64,000 nt of DNA, from positions 441,598 to 505,597 of the forward strand of contig CAJJDO010000030.1 of NCBI GenBank assembly GCA_905183005.1, read 5' to 3'. Within the stretch, counting starts at the first letter, position 1; each line of letters starts with the position of its first letter. The position numbers and the translations under genes were made by a program. The notes below the pieces were generated by a model. It was not told where the DNA came from. It did no database searches and saw nothing but the letters and a program-made list of their open reading frames with translations. Below are positions 27,801 through 39,487 of this stretch, piece after piece. Source of the stretch: Paramecium pentaurelia (Eukaryota; Ciliophora; Oligohymenophorea; Peniculida; Parameciidae).

Positions 27801-30800
27801 AAGAGATGTGTAGTAATTATAATATAGATTTAGATAACATATTTAATATATGTTAGATTAATAAGATATTATGGGATGTGATGTTTAAAAACACTTAGAG
27901 AAATATATTATTATCAGTAAATAATCATTCAAAATAATATTGTAAGATGATTATCTAAAATATCATTTTGTATTTATGACTTAATTTGCAAGTGGTTTGG
28001 GAGCTTATGAATTTACTGGTAAATGTAATGGATAATTAATAAAATTGCTAAAATTAAATAAAAAAAAAATAATCTCTATTGGCAATTCTTTATAAAACAA
28101 TTATTTATTTAATAAATCAGATATTAGTTTTACTTTAACATAAAATAATCCATTTTTTTGTATCACTTAACCAAATTTTGTAGTTAAAAATATAAAACAA
28201 ATATTCTAACTTTTTTACTTTTATTGCACTCAGTATTTATAGAATTATATTTCCTTATTAGAAATGCAAATATATAGAAGTACTTTAATAGGATTATCAG
28301 TTTTTGGTATTAACATATATTAAAATGATATAAATATATTTATTTTGATGATATTTTTCCTTATTCCCAGTAATTTATTAACTTCCATTTTTTAATAATA
28401 TTTGCTCATCAATTAAGTAGATTATGATTAGAAATATTTTAATTTTTTTACTAAAAGATTGACTATTCTAAAAAATGAAAGTATTTTAAAATAATTAAGT
28501 AAAATAATAATAATTGCAATATTTGATTCATCTTTTTTGATTTTATTAGAAAGGGCACTTATAAATTTAATATATGTAGATGGAAAAATAAATTAAACAA
28601 ATTAAATAGTTTTGTTGTATACAGGAATTGAGCTTTTAGAGAAAAGTAAATTATTATTTATTATTTTTGATACATTTAATGATATATTATATAAGTTGAA
28701 ACAAATACTTATTATTATATCTTTAACATTAATTTTGGCGATTAGTTATTTGATAGTATAATCAATTTAAGATAATTAATAAATTTCATTACAATTCAAT
28801 AACACTGGATTATTAGTTTTTATATTTATGGCTTTATTCTTAGTAGGCTTATCTTTTGTGCTCAATTAAATACTTTAATTTATTAATATTTAATTTTCAT
28901 TTCCTATTGATAATTCAAAATTAGAGATTTATATGAAAGAGATCAATAATATTAAACAAAACCTTAATTTTGAAAGTAATGAAAAAGGGTAATTTCAAAA
29001 CATAAAAAAAATGATAGAAACATTATTTGAAAATAAAGATATTGTTGATGAATAGATAACAAAATTTATTAAAGTAGATTAAACAACAATAGATTATATG
29101 GATAAAAATCATGGATTTTATGATAGAAGGACAGAAAATGATTTTATGGATTTCTTTAGATAATAGAATTGGTAAAAATATAATTTATCTTATGTATTTA
29201 TATTCTATGAAGTAACAATATTTATTTCTCATTTATATGAAATTATGATGAATGTTTTTTCAACATCAATACTAATAATAATCATCATCTAATTAATTAT
29301 ATAATTACTTATTGTAATTTTCTAATTCAAATTCATAAATAATAGTACTTCACAATAAAACTTATAAATTTTATCATTTGGATTGAGATTCATTTTTAAA
29401 ATCCTAATAGATCTACTTTATTTGGATTAGAGAAAAGAATTTACTGCTTTTCTATATCATACTTTATTTAGTATATCTTTTGCCCTCACAACACAACCAA
29501 AAATTAACATTTACTTATATATTGCTTTGCAAATGCTAATGTATCTTTTTAATTTAGTATTGGATGGATTTACAATTAAATTTGATAATATTAATGAAGC
29601 TATATTTTGTTCTTTTAAATTCTTTTTCATAATAATTGCAATATCATACCCTATCTTTAATTATATACAAAAAATATAATTTCTATAAAGATCATCATAT
29701 GTTTACTAAAATAGATTAAGTAAGGAATAGAAAAAGATTAATAGTGTTTTGGGTTTATTAATGCCACGATTTATATAAGAAAGAATGAATAAAGGTTAAA
29801 TTTAAATTTCGTAAGATTAAGGAGATGTAAGTGTGTTATTTTGTGACATTTATTAGTTTGATAAAGTAATCAAAGATTAATAAGAAAAAATTATAGAATT
29901 TTTAGATACAATTTATAGAGCCTTTGATTAATTATGTCAAAATTATGACTTATAAAAAATTGAAACAGTAGGAAAAACATATATGGCAGCAGGAGGACTT
30001 AAGGATTATGATGTTGTTATAAGTAAATTCAAATCTAATTATTTTAGATTAAAAGAATATCAATAGTACATCTAGAGCTCTTGAAACAGCAATATAAATG
30101 ATGGAAACAGTTAAAACTATGAAATACGGGGATAATTAAGATGTATAATTAAAAATAGGAATTCATTATGGAAGAGTGATAGCTGGAGTTATTGGTGTTC
30201 ATAAACCTTAGTTCTCTTTAATTGGAGATACAGTTAATACAACAAGTAGAGTATGTAGTACAGGGGAAGCTGGATTTATCACTTTAAGTGAGGCTGCATA
30301 TATAAATATCAAGGACAATACTAAATATTAATTTGAAAAAAGATCAGTTGCTGCTAAAGGTAAAGGGATGATTGAAACTTTTAAATTGATTTTATAATAA
30401 AAAGAATCTACAAGAAATTTGAATCCAAAAGTATCTACATCAGAAAATCAAGATAAGAATTCAATTTAATAAAAAGAAAATAAAAAGATTCTGAATTTTA
30501 AATCTTCTACAGATAAAAAGAATTAATTTAAAAGACCATCAATTTAACCAGCCTAAATTGGAGCATTGAATCTGAATGATCATACAAAATCACCAAAAGT
30601 TGTCATTCGATAGTTACATAGAGAAACTCAATCTTCTATTATGGCAAATATGATTTTGAAAAAAAAACCATCAATAGAAATTGATTAAGATAGCAAACGT
30701 TTAAATACAATAAAATCTAAATCATTTAATTAAGTACCATAATTTTACTAATTTTAAGAATGATGAAATTTAAATGAAAGATATCAACCATTCTAGTAAT

Positions 30801-32842
30801 GCAAAGACTCCTGGGTTTTAAAAAAATTGGATTTAAAAACGTAAAAGTGCATTAGATAATCTCTTACCTAATGCTTAAACTCAACCCAATAATTAATAAG
30901 ATTCAATAACTTAAATTTAATTTTAGATAGATCCTAAGCCTTAAGTTTAAGTTGTATCGCAATCATGTGGATAGTAAATATTTTAATCTGGTGTTAATTT
31001 ATCTCATTAACCAAATCAATAATAATTTTTAAATACAGCTGATTAATTACTAAAAGTGTCTGATTAATAAATTGATAATAATAAATAGGAAGGTTTTAAT
31101 TTTATTCATAGACCATAAATAAAAAAGAGAGGAACAATAATTTTAGGAGAACTAATTTAGAAGAAAGGAGGAATCATAAAATCAAGTACAAAGATAATAC
31201 TTCCAGAAGAAAGAGAAAAAAATTAAATAGTGAAAATTTCAGGAGTAGGAATGGATGGTGATTCTTAAATGGAATAAATAAAATAAATCAGAAACTAAAG
31301 ATCTTTGAAATTATAACAACTATAAGATTCTAATTCTGCTTTAAAGAAGAGTCCAGAGTCTATAAATGAAAGATTAGAAGAGATAGAAATAGTGAAAAAA
31401 AAGATGATAATTACACCTGAATAAAAATTTGATTATTAGACATTAGAGAAAATTAAGAAATTTAAACTTGACTATGATGAAAATTCCACTTTTGAAATTG
31501 ATAATAGTTAATTCAAAAATAATGATCAATAATTATACCATTCTATTTATGAGGAATACAAAGAATAAGAAAAAATATAGATGAGAAATGTTTTAGTATT
31601 TTTAACAACCTTGAATTTATTTAAGGGTTTCTTATTATTCATAATAAGCTAATAATTTTATGATACATAAACTGAACTATTAATTGTATAAATATGTTAG
31701 TTTGGCATATGTTTAATTTTTACAATTAGTTACTAAATGATATAGGATAGAATGAATCTAGAAATACTGAAGATAATCATTTGGATTTACTTTTTGAGTT
31801 CTAGTAGTCTTTCTTTATTAATTATTAATTATGAAAAACAAGTAGAATTTGAAGTAGTATTACAAACTATATCAATAACTGTTTTGTATATAAATATTTA
31901 TCTTTCATAAATCTTAAACTATGAAGATAGATAAAGATTTATTGCTATGTTTATAATAATAATTACAATCATGATAGTTTATGAAGTTTATATTTTAGAA
32001 ATAATAATTTATTTATTGGGAATTGCAGGATTAACATTTTTTTGTTAATTTCAAGAAAAAGAATTATTATTCAAAAACTATTTAATAAGTTTGTAATTAT
32101 CAACACAAATTGCAAAATATGAAAATATGCTCCAATATTTAATGCCTCCTCATGCTTTAAGAAGATTGCTGAATCCTGATTAAGAGAATACAGATACATT
32201 TATGGATGTATTGGAAAACACCACAGTATTATTTGCAGATATTGCTGGTTTTACAAAATATTCAAGTTCTGTTGAACCAGAAACAGTAGTTGATATGCTT
32301 AGAAATCTATTCTCTAATTTTGATTAGTATTGTTAGAAGGCTGAAATCTATAAGTTATTTACAATAGGAGATTGTTATGTATGTATGGGTGTATTGGATT
32401 GTAAAAAGAGAGACCCTGCAGGAGAAGTAAATCTTAATTTAAAAATAGGCCTAAAAAGTATTGGCATTTGGTTTTAGTATGATTGAAATCATCAATCATT
32501 ATAAGAAAGACCCTTAATATTAACATTTAAATATGAGGATTGGAGTCCATACAGGCAGAGTTTTAGGAGGTGTTGTAGGGACAGATGTTGTTAGATATGA
32601 TATTTATGGGGAAGATGTTACAATAGCAAATTTGATGGAATCATCAGGATAAGTAATAAATAAGTTTATGTTTTAAGGAAGGGAGAATGTTAGTTAGTGA
32701 AATTACAAAGAATATAGTTGAAAGTGAATATGAAGGATTCTAATTTGATTATGCCAAAGATGTTTATCTTCCCTCAAAAAATATAACCATATCTACTTAC
32801 TATGTATAACCTAGTGATGTAGAGTAAAGTTAAAATGATTGA
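24835..32842 (+). CDS. guanylyl cyclase with N-terminal P4-ATPase-like domain
   Basis: Five introns of 27, 25, 25, 22 and 25 nt leave 2628 codons, close to the size of known Paramecium/Tetrahymena P4-ATPase/guanylyl cyclase fusions. Residues 1 to ~1600 follow the flippase layout (paired TM helices, A-domain PADLLILDSS, a later C-terminal TM block), but DGET, DKTGT and TGDK are not found at the expected places. Cyclase domain one (~1650-1800) is C2-like: VSVLFCDIYQF, IETVGKTYMAAGG, then GDTVNTTSR with the catalytic Asn/Arg. Domain two (~2430-2620) is C1-like: VLFADIAGFTKYS and LFTIGDCYVCMG with both metal-binding Asp. This C2-then-C1 order is the transposed order reported for ciliate guanylyl cyclases. 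The Glu in IETVG fits GTP rather than ATP. It should make cGMP at a membrane. The 44-bp gap to the next gene is short. Confidence 0.9.
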
Positions 32843-32886
32843 TTTTTCTTCCTTAAATTAATGTATTTATTCTTATAATTAACTTT

Positions 32887-35800
32887 ATGATTCCAGCAAA
32901 TAAATCACCTTAAGAAGTTGAAATATTCTTTTACTATTAATAAGCTATAAATAACTTAGAGTAGGGGAGAATTGATGATGGGAAGGTCTAACTGAAAAAC
33001 TTGCTACATCACAAGATTGTATAGAGTTAAGACAATAAAACTATTCATTATGCTACTTTAATATCATTAGCTGAAGTATGTGGAAGAAGCAATTAAATTC
33101 ATGAGAAATGTGAAGCTCTAAAATACTATCATGAAAGTAATGCCATCATTGAAGATTGCTGGGAAACAAATAGAAAAATGGCCATCATCTTTAGATAAAT
33201 AGGACTTATTTCTAGAGCCTTGCATTTAACTTTAAAAGCGTATTTATTTATCTTTAGAATTTAGTTTAGAATCTTGTTAATAAGCTTAAGGAAAACTAAT
33301 ATTGTATTATTAAGTTTGCTGTTTAGCTTTCTTAATTAATGAAGTCGATTACTTTAATTAGTATTTGGAAAGGATTCCTGATGAAAATAAATTAAAATAA
33401 TAACTCTTAGAATTGGATTAGTATATCAAGGAATAAAAAATATCTCAATTTGTAAATGAACTGCTAGAAGAAAGAAATTAAATTTCTAAAAAAATAGCAT
33501 AAATACCAAAAGAATATTTAATTCTAGATTACTTTTATTAAGAATATGAATGTGATATTTTTTTGGATGAATAGGATATTAATAAGTTTTTTAAAAAACT
33601 TAAAAGACTATTAATAAATAATTTACACATAGATGATAATTCAGAAGATGTACACTAAAAAGATATTTCAATTCTTCTCAAAACTTTTTTCATTATCAAA
33701 TCTAAAAAATAAAAGCTTGTTCAAATAAATAAATTGAAATAATAGCATGAAAAAAATGTTAAATAGCGTTTAAAATAGAAATTAAACCTTACTAATGAAT
33801 AAAATTATTAAGAGAAATTTTCATTATAATCTAGTTTGTAGAAAGATAATTCTCAATCAATTGAAACAATGAAAAAATGTGGTATTAATTTTGAATTAAT
33901 TTCAATCTTTGGAAAAAATACAATTATAAATAATGAACAAATTCCAGATCCAGAATAAAACTAAAATAAAACTATAAATAATAATTAAATGGGTTAATAT
34001 TTAATATAAAAACTTTCAACTTAAAAATTTTATTTTTTAACATTATTAAATTAACTTACAGAACTAATATATAAGATACCTGAAGAATTAAATATAGATT
34101 AAGAAACAATTGATTAAGCATAAAATTAATTAATTAAATGTTATATATGGGCATAATATTTTATGAATGAATTAACTAATGATCCTAAAATTGATCTAAA
34201 GATATTATCCTAATTGTTCAATGAATTTAAATTAAGAATAAAAAATGAAAAAAATAAAACAAAAAGGTAAATAATCAAACTAAAAAATTATTCAAAATTA
34301 ATATTTAAACTAAATGATAAATTATTATTTCAAATTAGTTTCAAAAAATGTTAAAAAGAACAATAAATATCATAAACCAAAGATTTTAAAATGATTATGT
34401 CTCAAATTCATAATGAATTCAATATATTAAAGAATTTTTCAATTATGAATTCCAATTAAAATTAACTTAATAAAAATCAATAATTAAATAAACTTTTAGA
34501 ATTTTCATTACCAGAAATTTTAGAATTTTGGGAAGAACCAAATTATTTAATTGAAAAAGGGGATCAAATATCTTCCTAAGTGGCTAAAATAAAGAATTTC
34601 TTAAAAGATGAAAATAGAATATTAGACCCAAAAGAAACCTATTTAAAAATATTAAATGCTTGTATTAAGCAATTATATTTTAGAAAAACAAAAGAATAAT
34701 GCAAATAAGTATTCCAAATAATTAAACCAATTTTTGAATAATTCTATAAAATACCATAATTTAATTCAATAATTGCTTTATGCTTCTTAAAATTGTCATT
34801 TATTTATGGAGCTTTAGATGAAGAAGCAAGTTATCCATTATACTTATTTTTATCATTCTATTATAAGAAGTTAGATTTTCCATAAAAGGAACTCTTGTTA
34901 ATTACAACACTATAATTAAAATAAATTTCGCTGTGTAAATTTTTAGAACTATTTAATTTGAATCAAGTAATTATTGACTTGCTAAATTTAAGATAAAAAA
35001 TGAAACAAGATTATCAGAAAGCTTTAAGAAATTTTACAGAAACATTTTAAGATTAATATGATGTTTAGTATTATTTACTAAATTAAATTAATGAGAAACC
35101 AGGTATTTATGGTCATTGTATTGTTAAAAAAAATCAAATGTAAATTGAGACTTAACCTGTTGAAACAGGCAAAAATGTAGCTCCACCTGAATCATATTCA
35201 AGTGAATCTGAGGATGATTATAATTATAATTTTCCTTATTAAATAAATTTCAAAGAGATTAAATTGATCAATGAATAATTAACTGATCCTTTTAAAATTG
35301 GATAGAATTAATATTAATTTAGCATTGAAAAATAAAAATATTTATTAAATCATAAATTTACTGTAAATTTGGGTGATCCTAAGATATCTGGTTAAATAAA
35401 AAGGGTTTCAAAAGAAATCATTAAATAATAATATTTTATTTCCACTAAAGAGATTAAAAAAACATTTATTGTTTATTTCTTTGAAAACTATTATTTCAGT
35501 CCAAATTATATTCAAAAAGAATTACAAGAAAATGAAATTAAATTTATTGGTTATTTTTTACCAATATGCTATAATAAGTTTCCAGATAAAAAATTAGTAC
35601 ATAATTTTGCAAATAATGTTATTTTAAAAAATATTCCAAAAAAAATAGATACATAAGTTTATTAATATGCAAATGCATTAAATTAATAAATTTTTTCAAA
35701 GTCACCTTAATAGTAACCTCCTAAATTTAATGAAATGAGAGATCTTATAGTATCATAAAAGTTATAAAATGAATATATGGCAAATATTTATTATTTGCTT

Positions 35801-37339
35801 TAATTATCAAGAGAAGATGAAAAAAATCATATTTATATTTGTATAGCAATTGCATTGAATGAGATTTCTTTTTTTTGGAATTATTTTTATATGAAAATTT
35901 TTAATTTAGCATACAATTAATTAAATTAAAAAGTATAAACTTAAGATGTTGACTGGTTTATATGCTAAAAAAAGATATAAGTTCATATTTAAAAATATTA
36001 AAGTTTAGCTCATCTTTTTGAATATAGGTTCATTATGGATTTACTTAAAGCATAGCAAAGGTAATTAGAATATGAAAGTTAACCAAATGAAAAAAATTAT
36101 TAAAAAGTTTAGCAAGCATATTAATATTTACTATAATAGAATTAAATTACAATACCATCTGATATTTATCAATTATAGCACAATTTCAGAGCAATTTTAT
36201 TAATTGAAAAAAAAATATTAAGAAAACTAAGGAGTATTCCAATAGAGAGGATTATTTAATCAATTTCCAATTATTCATGTATTAATAAACTTATTATACA
36301 AATGAAAGAAAAATAGATAAATTATTTTTATAATTCTTCAGAAGGGGAAGTAGAAAGTATATCAGATTTATAAATAAATGTTTATAAATATCTTAGAAGA
36401 TTTATTTAGAGTAATAATGTAAGTGGTTTAAACAAATTACTGGAAATAATAGGAAGTAAAATACCATTGTTAATGGAAAACATAAAAGATAATGATGAAT
36501 TCTAATATTAATTATCACCCGAATTAAGATTTTATAAAACATAATCATAAGAGAAATAAAATGAGGCACTCAATTAATATTTGATATCCAAAGACTTTCA
36601 ACAAAAAATAAATATTGTGATGATGAACTTGTGCTCATTTTTTGAAAAAATCAAAATGAGAATTGATCGTGCTGCTCCTTAAAGATATGTGATAGAAGGT
36701 ATATATTATTTTTGTCATATACAATTAAACAATAAGAATTTAACAAAAGAAAAGCTTGAAAATTTATATTAAATCATTTCATTAATATTTTCCACTTAAC
36801 ATAAAGATTTAATAAAATATTAAAAAAGGTATGGTGATGAATTTTGTGAATAAGATTAAGTCTTAAGATATTATTATCATCATGATCTTGTATTTTAATA
36901 CTTAAAATAAAAGATAATTAAACTTGTTATGAGAATATATATTTTAAGTAAGAAGTGGAAAGAGCTTATTGAATTACTTGAATTATTGCCTAAACAATTC
37001 GATATAAGGGGATATTAAATTTGTTTAGCATTAATAGAAAATTAGAAATAATTTGAAGACCCTTAATTGTTAAAAGATGCTTTATGTTAAATTGATTATT
37101 TTCTTAAACGAAATTAATAGTATTAAATTTTGAATGAAAATAAAGAATACAATAATATGTATGTTAAATTATATGATATATTTTTGATTTAAGAATAAAA
37201 TACTAAAGATACATAATCAGAAATAGAAAAGATATTTTAGGCAAAAAAGTTTATAATTAACTAAATTAAGATATTAAAGAAATGCAAAAGGGATACTTTG
37301 TAATATTAAGAGCCTTAAAATTTTATAGAAATAGGTTGA
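32887..37339 (+). CDS. large TPR-containing protein, CABIN1/Hir3-like
   Basis: One 25-nt intron (near 33239) leaves 1476 codons. The N-terminal 170 residues form TPR-like helix pairs (EIFFYYQQAINNLEQGRIDD; HYATLISLAEVCGR; ALKYYHESNAI; IFRQIGLISRALHLTLKA). Their order and spacing resemble the start of CABIN1/Hir3, the scaffold of the HIR histone H3.3 chaperone. The rest is helical, very rich in Gln, Asn and Lys, with an acidic serine patch (SSESEDDYNYNF) near residue 770 and no motif I recognise. If the assignment holds, it is a nuclear chromatin-assembly factor. It could equally be another TPR scaffold; only the N-terminal pattern supports the name. Confidence 0.45.
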
Positions 37340-37798
37340 GAGCAAAAATAATAATAATTTATAATTTATTCTAATTATTTAATTTATTATAACATTATTT
37401 AAGAGAAGAGATTTATATGTTCATCCATTCATCAATTCTCTTTTTTCATTTTAGTATATATTATTATTAAATTAAATTTTTATATATAAATAATCATTAA
37501 TACTTTAAAAATATTTAAGTTATAGATATTAATAGGATTATATTGTAGAAATTAGTCACAATTTAACTAATCCATCCTTTTTTTAGGTTTTTTTTTCTTT
37601 CAATTACTGATGTCGCTTAATGTTTTATAATCAGTATCAATAATTTTTAATATAAAGAATTTTATTGAATATTTATAAATATTTAGGATAAGATTTTTTA
37701 AACATTATTCAATAAGATTCTAAATAACATCAAATAAAAAAATATGTTGTTTAATTATAAGGTGAGCATAAACATAATCATGATATTCAATTTCACAA
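37340..37798. other. AT-rich stretch with unresolved minus-strand frame
   Basis: On the minus strand a frame ending TGA at 37600-37602 is open through this stretch (contains CEIEYHDYVYAHL and IIDTDYKTLSDISN). It would join the small gene upstream of it only by a +1 shift for which I find no GT..AG intron. The part below 37600 shows nothing recognisable. Confidence 0.3.
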
Positions 37799-38038
37799 TC
37801 AATTGATAGGAGTAATGGATTTGTTTTTATAAAATTTGTTTTTAAACAGACCAAAATCTTTGCAATCACTTTCCTTATCATTTTTTGAATAGTAATCATC
37901 TTCTTTCTTTTTGGGATCTGTGCAAAATTAAATCTTTTATTATCTTAGATAGGTTAGAATCGATTTAATTTTTTTATTTGGTTTATGATATAATTCCAAT
38001 TCCAAAGAATCAAGGCTTGAATTCAACTCTTCTTACAT
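37799..38038 (-). CDS. possible small hypothetical protein
   Basis: A 79-residue frame from ATG to TGA with several TAA-encoded glutamines. It opens with an acidic helix (MQEELNSSLDSLELELYHKP), continues with a charged middle (DPKKKEDDYYSKNDKESD) and has no recognised motif. The composition looks like protein rather than chance AT-rich sequence. A protein-like frame continues downstream to 37600 in the next reading frame. The real gene may therefore be about 145 residues with an intron I could not place, or a sequencing error may sit near 37800. Confidence 0.35.
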
Positions 38039-38581
38039 AAATTATATTTATGAATTAATATTATTTTAAAAATGAGAAAAACATAGTTGATAATTCCAAC
38101 CTTAAATTATATTAAATTATTACTTATAAAGAATTATATATCATTAAACCTATTTTCGTTCTATTTTTAAAACATATACATAAAAGGATAAAAAATGAAT
38201 AACTGAATTCTTCAACTTAATTATATAAAAAAAGTATTAAAAATAAATAAAATCACAAGATCTACATATATCTATCTTTAAATATCTAATAATCAAAATG
38301 TAGAGTATAGTTATTGTTTAAGGAATTCAAATTTGATAAAATAAGACTCTTAATAAATTTTGAGGTTTCATCTATATAAAATCAAAAATATTTAATTAAT
38401 CAAATTTGACTTCTATAATTTGAATAATAAGTATTTTTTGTCGTATTAATGGATAATACACTGAAAAATTTAATTAAAAATTATGATATAATTAATTTCT
38501 TAATCATCTTTTAATAATTAATATATTTGAACTTCAATTTTTATAATTACAATAATTATTAAACAATAGACTTCAAAATAT
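38039..38581. other. AT-rich intergenic stretch
   Basis: No gene, RNA or repeat is recognised. It separates the small minus-strand gene from a plus-strand gene, so it probably holds two divergent promoters. Confidence 0.45.
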
Positions 38582-39436
38582 ATGTCAAAAACTAATCAAG
38601 AACTCTTTGAAAAAGCAATTTAAATAATAAATAAAGACATAGATATTTATGATAAATTAAACACAACTCAATTTGATAAAGGATTGGATCTTTTTGAAAT
38701 TTATTCAGAATGCTATGATATAAATGTTTTAACTAATAATAATATCTAAAGAACATTAACATATACTAATTAAGAATCCAAAAATATTAAGGAAAATGAA
38801 AAAGAGTCTTAAAAAAATGATGCTTTAATTTAGTTATAAATTTTTGTCAAATAAATATAAAACTAGTAATCAAGAGATACAAAATATTAAAAAATTATAG
38901 CTATTACAAATGAACTTATTTGTTTTTTAGAATAAAATAGTGATTTTTACAAAAAATTCCAAATTTAAAGTGATCAATTAATTTACTTAAGAATATTTGG
39001 TTAAGATCCTATTTAATCTCTAATATTAAAATCAGGATTAAATTTAGTATTGATATTTTTAATATTTTAGCTTAATGAATGGTTAGTGGCAATGCTATAT
39101 AAATTTAAAATACATAAAAATATTGAATTTGAAACTAAAACTTAAGCAAGATTATTATATTAATCAAATGTATTATTAGAATTTATTTTGTATAAAAAAG
39201 ATTCAATTGTAAAAAATAAAAAGGAGTGTTATTAAAAAATAAAGGAGACTTTATTAGCAGAATAATTAATCATGACAGAGATCTTATCAGAAGGATTTGC
39301 TTTATCAAAATTAACAGAATATTTAGTTGGATAATTGTAAGGAGGATTTTGTGGAATTGAAGAATGGGTAAAGAGGGTGATATAGATATCAAATTTGAGA
39401 TTGAATGGATAATTGAATACATATGATAAGAAATGA
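38582..39436 (+). CDS. hypothetical protein, 284 residues
   Basis: An uninterrupted 285-codon frame (ATG to TGA, no intron needed), with normal use of TAA and TAG for glutamine. It starts MSKTNQELFEKAIQIINKDI and looks mainly helical. A hydrophobic stretch at about residues 155-175 (LILKSGLNLVLIFLIFQL) could be a membrane segment or a buried helix. I recognise no family. It converges on the potassium channel gene, with about 50 bp between stop codons. Confidence 0.6.
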
Positions 39437-39487
39437 ATTTAAAAAGTAATTAAATTATCAATTTTAACTAAAATATAGATTAAGTTT

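Noticed and set aside
24835..32842. Calling the cyclase gene a pseudogene because of in-frame TGAs
   Set aside because: Each TGA falls in a 22-27-nt GT..AG segment, and removing all five yields a whole number of codons.
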